DNA from: Methylophilaceae bacterium
GTDB lineage: Bacteria > Pseudomonadota > Gammaproteobacteria > Burkholderiales > Methylophilaceae
Length of the DNA stretch: 50,665 nucleotides
Assembly (NCBI GenBank): GCA_011391175.1
Contig: JAABQZ010000006.1
Coordinates: forward strand, 1-50,665
Reading direction: 5' to 3'
Shown: piece by piece, positions 45,744 to 50,665 of the stretch
Layout: each line of letters starts with the position of its first letter
Position numbering within the stretch: position 1 is the first letter of the stretch
Translations under genes and position numbers: made by a program
Notes under the pieces: generated by a model
Told to the model about the DNA's origin: nothing
The model's input: only the letters and a program-made list of their open reading frames with translations
The model's database searches: none

Positions 45744-46535
45744 TTAAGCGGTCACTTCAATCTCGCCTGTACCAGTTTTTCCTAAGTTATCGTGCCAAGT
45801 CAGGCTCACCTTGTCGCCCACTTTCGCGTTATCCACATAGCAGGTTAAATAAGGATTTTTTGCAATGCCAGTGCCCCATTGCATTTGAAAAACAGCTTGG
45901 CCGTTCACCATTAAATCCGCCACTTGGATAAAATGTGCAGGGATAATATTAGCAAAATCGTCGGTGGCACGCCCTGTGTGCATGGGGTGGATGATAATGG
46001 CTTTAATCTCCGTTAAATTGCCTTTTTGCTTGGCGCGCAGTTTGATGCTGCTTTCAAACTTTTCATTGGCACTGCCGCCACCGCCACAACCATTTTCCAG
46101 CACTTGTACATTTTTACTGGCAGTAAAATACTTTCCATCGGCTTTTACAACAACTTTAACACCCGATGTTTCGGCCATTTTAATGCGCGTAGTCAGCTTG
46201 GCTTGTGCGCCTTTAGCCAACATAACATTCGCAATCAGCGGTGTCGGATTTTTCTCAACAAAAATGGCAATGGCTTCTACGTTCGGAATATCAGTAGCAA
46301 TTTCCACTTGTACGATGGCGCCATTTTCCGCACGGTTTGGCGCGATAATGCTGATGTTGCTGCTGGGTATTTCGCCATTAATTTCTAAGCCTTTCTCCGC
46401 ATCATCCAATTTTTCAGCATCAAACGCAGCCCTATTCCATACAGCTGCCAGCACACTGAGCGGCAACATCAACAAGGAAGTTGCAATGCCTAGCATGGCG
46501 AAAAATCCTCTACGCTTTAAATCTACAGACTGCAT
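45744..46535 (-). CDS. Fused SoxY-SoxZ-like sulfur carrier, Tat-exported
   Basis: One 263-residue chain combines a SoxY-like N half and a SoxZ-like C half. The signal has a Tat-like KRRGFF near residues 7-12. The SoxY half ends ENGCGGGGS; Cys150 stands where SoxY carries its substrate-binding swinging-arm cysteine. The SoxZ half follows from about residue 158 (FESSIKLRAKQKGNLTEIKA, HPMHTGR, then MQWGTGIAKNPY). Fused SoxYZ-like carriers occur near quinoprotein dehydrogenases in methylotrophs; none is seen here. Its ATG shares one base with the stop of the M48 protease gene, so the two are coupled. The role in thiosulfate or other sulfur oxidation is inferred. Confidence 0.87.
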   Translation of the reverse strand: MQSVDLKRRGFFAMLGIATSLLMLPLSVLAAVWNRAAFDAEKLDDAEKGLEINGEIPSSNISIIAPNRAENGAIVQVEIATDIPNVEAIAIFVEKNPTPLIANVMLAKGAQAKLTTRIKMAETSGVKVVVKADGKYFTASKNVQVLENGCGGGGSANEKFESSIKLRAKQKGNLTEIKAIIIHPMHTGRATDDFANIIPAHFIQVADLMVNGQAVFQMQWGTGIAKNPYLTCYVDNAKVGDKVSLTWHDNLGKTGTGEIEVTA

Positions 46536-48052
46536 TAACTCAGCCTCTCATCCGCTAGTTTTTCATTTTCTTGCAAACGGCGAAAGTCTTTTAGCCGCGC
46601 TTCCACAATTGAATGTTCATAAAAATTGCCATCATTGGCTTTGGCCGCCAATTCCATCTGTTCAATGGCTTTTTTCAAATTATATTTGCGGTAATAAGCT
46701 TCTCCCTGCGCTTGAAAGCTCAGCAATTTTTTGTTTTTTGTACTGTAAGCTTTGGCTAACAACTCATAAAAATAAGCATCATTGGGGAACAGTGCCTTTT
46801 TATCTTGCACCAGTTTAATGGCATTATCTGGCTGGTTAACTGCCAAAAAATGTTCGGCGTAGCCATAAACAAGTGAGCGATGCTTAGGATACAAACTCAA
46901 GGCTTTGGCGTATTGGCTGGCGGCGGCTTGCGGGTTATTTTTTGCCACCTCTAAGCGTGCGGCTAAGTTTTCAATAAACGCATGTTTAGGCGCATTCTTT
47001 CTGAGCCATTGCAGCTCATTAGCTACACCTTTTAAATCATTTTTACGCAGCATCGCAAGCGCTAAGCCATAATGCTCGGCGGCTTCGCTGGCAAAACGTC
47101 GTTCTTTAATGTTATCGGCAAATTGATCAATTGCAGCTTGTGCCAAACTATCACCCGCGCGTAACTTGGCTTTGACCAAATTATATTCAAAGCTGTCGGT
47201 CACTTGTTTATAAGGCATGCTTTCTACGCGATTCGATACATCAGCAATACGCTCTGCAGTGAGTGGGTGGGTGCGTAAAAAGCTAGGTGCGCTGCCTTCA
47301 GAAAATCGAGTTCCGCGTTGCATGGTGGTAAAAAATGCTGGCATGCCGCGCACATCAAACCCTGCACTATCTAGTATGCTCAAACCGACTCGGTCGGCCT
47401 CACGCTCGTGCTCGCGTGTGTAATCCAATTGCCGCTGCACAGTAGCCGCGGATGAGGCCGTCAGTGCGCCAGTGGCCAACTCTGGATTGGCGCGAGATAC
47501 TAGCAATGCTAGTGCAATCCCTGCAATATTTTTAAAAGTATCGTACTTTTGTTGTGCCAACATACGCGCCAAATGGCGCTGCGTCACATGCCCTACTTCG
47601 TGCCCCAGCACACTAGCCAACTCAGATTCGTTGTTGGATGCCAATATCAAACCGGTATGCACACCGATGACACCACCCGGCATGGCAAACGCGTTAATCG
47701 TGTTATCTCGCACCACAAAAAAGTTAAATACTTGCTGTTTATCGGGGCTGGCAGCCGCCAATTTACTACCTAGCGCTTGCAAATAATCCGTTACTTCTGC
47801 ATCTTGCAACACATCGTCACTTACTGCGACTTCCCGCAGAATTTGCTCGGCAATGCGCTGCTCGTCTTGCGGCGTCAGCACGGTTTGCGAAATATCGCCC
47901 AAATCGGGCAAGCTGGTGTCTAAATTGGTCGGCTTGTTCGAAAAGCTGGGTTCCTTACTAGACTCTGCATTACTCTCGGCTAAGGCAAGATTAACCGCCA
48001 GCAAGCTCACAAGCACGATGGATTTACGAATAAATGGCGTTTTTAATTTCAT
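46535..48052 (-). CDS. M48 metalloprotease with TPR domain, BepA/YfgC-like
   Basis: Periplasmic zinc protease and chaperone that in E. coli (BepA) assists or degrades outer-membrane proteins. The signal peptide starts MKLKTPFIRKSIVLV. The zinc motif HEVGH lies near residues 151-155, with the third ligand in EHEREADRVG; RTHPLTAERI follows. The C-terminal third holds tetratricopeptide-like helices. The longest frame begins at TTG 48094; ATG 48052 begins a standard signal peptide and is chosen (505 residues). It is upstream of and overlaps the SoxYZ gene, and is divergent from moaC. Confidence 0.9.
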   Translation of the reverse strand: MKLKTPFIRKSIVLVSLLAVNLALAESNAESSKEPSFSNKPTNLDTSLPDLGDISQTVLTPQDEQRIAEQILREVAVSDDVLQDAEVTDYLQALGSKLAAASPDKQQVFNFFVVRDNTINAFAMPGGVIGVHTGLILASNNESELASVLGHEVGHVTQRHLARMLAQQKYDTFKNIAGIALALLVSRANPELATGALTASSAATVQRQLDYTREHEREADRVGLSILDSAGFDVRGMPAFFTTMQRGTRFSEGSAPSFLRTHPLTAERIADVSNRVESMPYKQVTDSFEYNLVKAKLRAGDSLAQAAIDQFADNIKERRFASEAAEHYGLALAMLRKNDLKGVANELQWLRKNAPKHAFIENLAARLEVAKNNPQAAASQYAKALSLYPKHRSLVYGYAEHFLAVNQPDNAIKLVQDKKALFPNDAYFYELLAKAYSTKNKKLLSFQAQGEAYYRKYNLKKAIEQMELAAKANDGNFYEHSIVEARLKDFRRLQENEKLADERLS

Positions 48053-48113
48053 TATTGATATGATAATGTCTTTATTGGCTAAGTTCACGCCCAATTGTTA
48101 ACGAGAAGTAAAA

Positions 48114-48611
48114 ATGCATCCCAATGTTGATAAAAAATTAACCCACTTTGATGCCAGCGGCCAAGCCCACATGGTGGATGTAGGCGATAAACTGCAGACC
48201 AAGCGCATTGCGGTTGCCAGCGGCATTATTAGTATGCTGCCAGCCACCCTAAAACTCATCCAACAAGGCGATGCAAAAAAAGGCGATGTGCTGGGCGTGG
48301 CACGCATTGCAGCTATACAGGCAAGCAAAAAGACGGCTGATTTAATTCCACTGTGTCACCCGATTGCCTTAACTAAAGTTTCTGTTAGTTTTGAGGTGAA
48401 TGAAGTGAATACAAACATTACCTGCACCGCCACCTGTGAAACCACAGGCCAAACAGGGGTGGAAATGGAAGCGCTGACAGCTGTTTCAGTTGGGCTGCTG
48501 ACGATTTACGATATGTGCAAAGCGGCAGACAGAGGAATGACAATTAGCGATATAAAACTGCTAGAAAAGCACGGAGGGAAATCGGGAGATTGGGTTGTAG
48601 AAAAGAAATAA
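48114..48611 (+). CDS. moaC: Cyclic pyranopterin monophosphate synthase MoaC
   Basis: Forms cyclic pyranopterin monophosphate in molybdenum cofactor synthesis, working after MoaA. Signature residues are in [15 protein letters not shown] and in the catalytic stretch [11 protein letters not shown]. At 165 residues the protein is complete. It stands alone, with no other moa gene in the window. Confidence 0.96.
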   Translation: MHPNVDKKLTHFDASGQAHMVDVGDKLQTKRIAVASGIISMLPATLKLIQQGDAKKGDVLGVARIAAIQASKKTADLIPLCHPIALTKVSVSFEVNEVNTNITCTATCETTGQTGVEMEALTAVSVGLLTIYDMCKAADRGMTISDIKLLEKHGGKSGDWVVEKK

Positions 48612-48736
48612 CCCATTGAATATTCAATAAAAATCATAACTTTTAATGTGTTATACACCTGCCTCAATAAAAGATTAAGTTCTTTTTTGGGGTCTACTTT
48701 ACGTTAGGATGCAATAAAAATAATGAGGAAATTAAA

Positions 48737-49522
48737 ATGAAAGAGGAGATTATGTACAACCAAAACAGCATATTAATTGTAGCTTTACTATTTATAGCCA
48801 TACTTATTGCGTATGAAATATTTTTTCGTATAGGAAAGTTTTATCAAAATATAACGGATCATGAAGTTAAGTCTCAGACTTCAGCTATTCAAGCAGGTAT
48901 TCTTGGTCTTTTAGCTCTTCTATTGGGATTTACATTTAACATGGCACTGCAACGATTTGACAATAGGAGTCACGTAGTAATTAAAGAAGCCAACGCAATT
49001 GGGACTGCATTATTAAGGACAAGGCTATTACCTAAACCATACGACTCAACAACATACAGCTTATTACAAAAATATATCGATTTAAGAATAGAAATTAGTT
49101 CTGTGGATTTAACGTATAAAACTCAACGTAAATCGATAAATGCTAAAACCGATGAAATTCAAAACCAAATTTGGGATCAATCAATAAAAGCAGCAGAAAT
49201 TGACCCAAGACCAGTAACTACGGGATACTTTATTACATCCATAAATGACTTAATTGATGCCAGAGGTGAGAGAAATGCCCTCTTACAAAGGCATGTTCCC
49301 GAAGTAATTCTCTTCTTACTATTTATTATTTTTATAAGTGGTGGAGCCTTGATGGGCTATACCAGCGGACTGGGCAAAAATCGAGCCTATATACCAACAG
49401 TAATATTTTCTTTATTGCTAGTTTTAGTTGTATTCATCATTATCGATTTAGACCGCCCTAAAAGAGGTTTAATAATGGTTCAACAAGACAGCCTGATAGA
49501 ATTAAAAAGTATAAGACCCTAA
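48737..49522 (+). CDS. DUF4239 (bestrophin-like) membrane protein
   Basis: The 261 residues have two N-terminal membrane segments (ILIVALLFIAILIAYEIFF and AGILGLLALLLGFTFNMAL), the family stretch EANAIGTALLRTRLLP, and two C-terminal segments (VILFLLFIIFISGGALMGY and VIFSLLLVLVVFIIIDL). Function is unknown. GAGGA lies seven bases ahead of the ATG at 48737; an internal ATG at 48752 is also well placed. The gene is AT-rich and uses AGA and AGG arginine codons and ATA isoleucine codons far more than its neighbours, which suggests acquisition by transfer. Confidence 0.82.
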   Translation: MKEEIMYNQNSILIVALLFIAILIAYEIFFRIGKFYQNITDHEVKSQTSAIQAGILGLLALLLGFTFNMALQRFDNRSHVVIKEANAIGTALLRTRLLPKPYDSTTYSLLQKYIDLRIEISSVDLTYKTQRKSINAKTDEIQNQIWDQSIKAAEIDPRPVTTGYFITSINDLIDARGERNALLQRHVPEVILFLLFIIFISGGALMGYTSGLGKNRAYIPTVIFSLLLVLVVFIIIDLDRPKRGLIMVQQDSLIELKSIRP

Positions 49523-49526
49523 CAAT

Positions 49527-49564
49527 AAAATCCAGCGGACGCAAAAAACCGCACCGCTGATTTT
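49527..49564. terminator. Bidirectional terminator between the DUF4239 gene and thiO
   Basis: AAAAT-C-CAGCGG (49527-49538) pairs with CCGCTG-ATTTT (49554-49564), with one bulged base and a 15-base loop. A and T runs at both ends allow action in both directions between the two convergent genes. Confidence 0.65.
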
Positions 49565-49568
49565 GACG

Positions 49569-50618
49569 TTAGTCACAAATTAGCGCAGCAATACGCTCTG
49601 CGCTAGCCGGCGCCATGGTGAGCCCATACCTAAAATGCCCGGTATTTAAAAACAAGTTCTCAATACTTGGGTGTTGTGCGATTGTAGGTAGGTTATCGGG
49701 AGTGCCAGGCCGAAAGCCGCTCCAGTGCTTGATGACAGCGGCATGTTTTAAGCTCGGCAGTATACTCTCCGCCTTTAATTGCAATGCTTGACGCATCGCC
49801 TCTGTGGTGCTGGTGTCAAAACCCACGTCTTCTAGCGTGCTACCTGCTAGCAATAAGCCATCACGGCGCGGCACTAAGTAAAAACCATCGCGGTAGATTA
49901 TATTGGTTGGAAAATCTGCTACCGCTTGGTGAGACAGGTCATACAGCAAAATCTGCCCGCGCATCGGTTTAACGTTGAGGTTGGCGGCTGTATCTTTTAG
50001 CAGCTCAAAGCTCCATGCGCCTGAAGTGACTACAAAAACATCTGCCTTGAGGACATCACCATTATTCGTTTTCCAGCCATCTATTTTATGCGTATTGGCC
50101 AAAGGCTCAAGCTGGGTAGATTCTAGTAAGGTGACATGTTGTTGAATCAACAACTGTTTTAGCGCCTGCATTAGGCGCGGATTACGCACTTGCGCGACCT
50201 GTGGCAACAATAAATTGTTGCCCTGATTTTGAGTTTGAAAGTGTTGCGCTTCTATGTTGTTTTTTGCACACCAATCCAATGCCAAAGCCGCATTAAACGC
50301 TGGCTGTATTAACATACCACTTTGCGTGTATTCTGGGTCGATTCCAGTTTCGTCTAATAAACGCTGACATAAAGCTGGATAAAGGCTTGCGCCAGATAAA
50401 GCGAGTGCATTTACCTCATCTTTGTACATCCACGGCAGCAGCGGAAATAAAATACCCGCGCCTGCCCAGCTTGCCTCGCCCGAAGTTTGAGCGGCGATTT
50501 GATTGCGCTCTACAATGGTGACTTGGCAACCGCGTTGTGCCAGCTTGAGCGCAGTGAGGCAGCCCACGATACCGCCGCCAACCACAACAACTTTCTTGGC
50601 TACGACAGATTTAGCCAC
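49569..50618 (-). CDS. thiO: Glycine oxidase ThiO (FAD-dependent, thiamine synthesis)
   Basis: Oxidises glycine to the imine used in building the thiazole ring of thiamine. The FAD-binding motif VVVVGGGIVGCLTALKLAQRG lies at the N terminus (the GGGIVG loop near residues 14-19), and the C-terminal HWSGFRPGTPDNLPTI and NTGHFRYGLTMAP are typical of ThiO. Size, 349 residues, is normal. The start is GTG at 50618, adjacent to the stop of the upstream gene, with AGGT six bases ahead. No other thi gene is complete in the window. Confidence 0.88.
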   Translation of the reverse strand: MAKSVVAKKVVVVGGGIVGCLTALKLAQRGCQVTIVERNQIAAQTSGEASWAGAGILFPLLPWMYKDEVNALALSGASLYPALCQRLLDETGIDPEYTQSGMLIQPAFNAALALDWCAKNNIEAQHFQTQNQGNNLLLPQVAQVRNPRLMQALKQLLIQQHVTLLESTQLEPLANTHKIDGWKTNNGDVLKADVFVVTSGAWSFELLKDTAANLNVKPMRGQILLYDLSHQAVADFPTNIIYRDGFYLVPRRDGLLLAGSTLEDVGFDTSTTEAMRQALQLKAESILPSLKHAAVIKHWSGFRPGTPDNLPTIAQHPSIENLFLNTGHFRYGLTMAPASAERIAALICD

Positions 50619-50665
50619 TTATTTACCTGAGACAAGGTAAGTTTCGGCCGTCACCAAGTCATCTG
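50619..50665 (-). CDS. C-terminal end of an upstream gene (unidentified)
   Basis: A minus-strand frame runs in from the window edge, ends DDLVTAETYLVSGK and stops with TAA at 50621-50619, immediately before the thiO GTG. The adjacency indicates that it belongs to the thiO operon. Fourteen residues are too few to name it. Confidence 0.5.
   Translation of the reverse strand, partial: DDLVTAETYLVSGK

Noticed and set aside
45964-46818. A 284-residue plus-strand reading frame
   Set aside because: It is antisense to the SoxYZ fusion and the M48 protease gene and its composition is that of a complementary-strand shadow; no ribosome-binding site or family signature.
48053-48094. TTG start at 48094 for the M48 protease
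   Set aside because: It would place 14 polar residues ahead of an otherwise standard signal peptide; ATG at 48052 is the natural start.
48615-48628. Palindrome ATTGAATATTCAAT just after moaC
   Set aside because: Short, AT-only centre in an AT-rich gap, with no T-run or conserved context; likely chance.

Overview
The window looks like chromosomal DNA of a betaproteobacterium. The best guess is a Methylophilaceae-type methylotroph such as Methylotenera or Methylophilus. This rests on protein family content, on gene orders typical of betaproteobacteria (mlaFEDCB / ABC-2 exporter / ibaG / grxD / murA; divergent purM and AI-2E-hda; pepA-holC divergent from lptFG; sigma factor-DUF3619-DUF3106-RDD; pilSR), on a fused SoxYZ-like carrier and on moderately AT-leaning base composition judged by eye. 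No rRNA, tRNA, CRISPR array, prophage, integrase or transposase was seen. Genes are packed tightly and no gene-free stretch exceeds about 250 bases.

Layout. 1-5934 (minus): an envelope block with the Mla phospholipid-transport operon, a terminator, an ABC-2 exporter pair, the IbaG and Grx4 Fe-S partners, and the start of murA. 6071-8696: a lone type IV pilin-like gene and, divergent from it, an orphan HDxKN histidine kinase. The 250-base gap between them holds a near-perfect sigma-54 (-24/-12) promoter facing the pilin. 8809-17688: housekeeping genes (cytochrome c4, engB, trmB, a MidA-type methyltransferase, a pteridine-reductase-like SDR, ttcA, topA, a PBP7-type endopeptidase). 17913-23832: a solitary gcvH, a repeat-rich coiled-coil protein of unknown function, holC, pepA, and divergently lptF-lptG for LPS export. 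23836-25915 (minus): sigma factor, DUF3619, DUF3106 and RDD. 26030-29330 (plus): PP0621-family protein, pilS and pilR. 29475-35371: a CaCA exchanger, ampD and a two-gene RND efflux pump. 35444-40381 (minus): tandem DUF3108 paralogs, rsmB, a dicarboxylate-type symporter and a GNAT acetyltransferase. 40472-43349: purM and divergent AI-2E transporter-hda. 43363-50665: a DUF3365 heme lipoprotein, a COG2509 flavoprotein, the SoxYZ fusion with a BepA-like M48 protease, moaC, an AT-rich DUF4239 membrane protein, thiO and the tail of one more gene.

Three observations stand out. (1) A family of imperfect palindromes about 39-41 bases long occurs three times, each time in the gap between two convergent genes (8746-8786, 29370-29408, 35377-35415); it looks like an unnamed REP-like, possibly bidirectional-terminator, element. 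(2) The sigma-54 promoter of the lone pilin gene can be linked to the PilS-PilR pair 20 kb away, with an orphan kinase sharing the same upstream region. (3) A Tat-exported SoxY-SoxZ fusion is coupled by a 1-base overlap to an M48 metalloprotease with no other sox gene in view. Several gene starts were moved inward from the longest reading frame where the ribosome-binding site, signal peptide or family length argued for it; TTG and GTG starts are common here.
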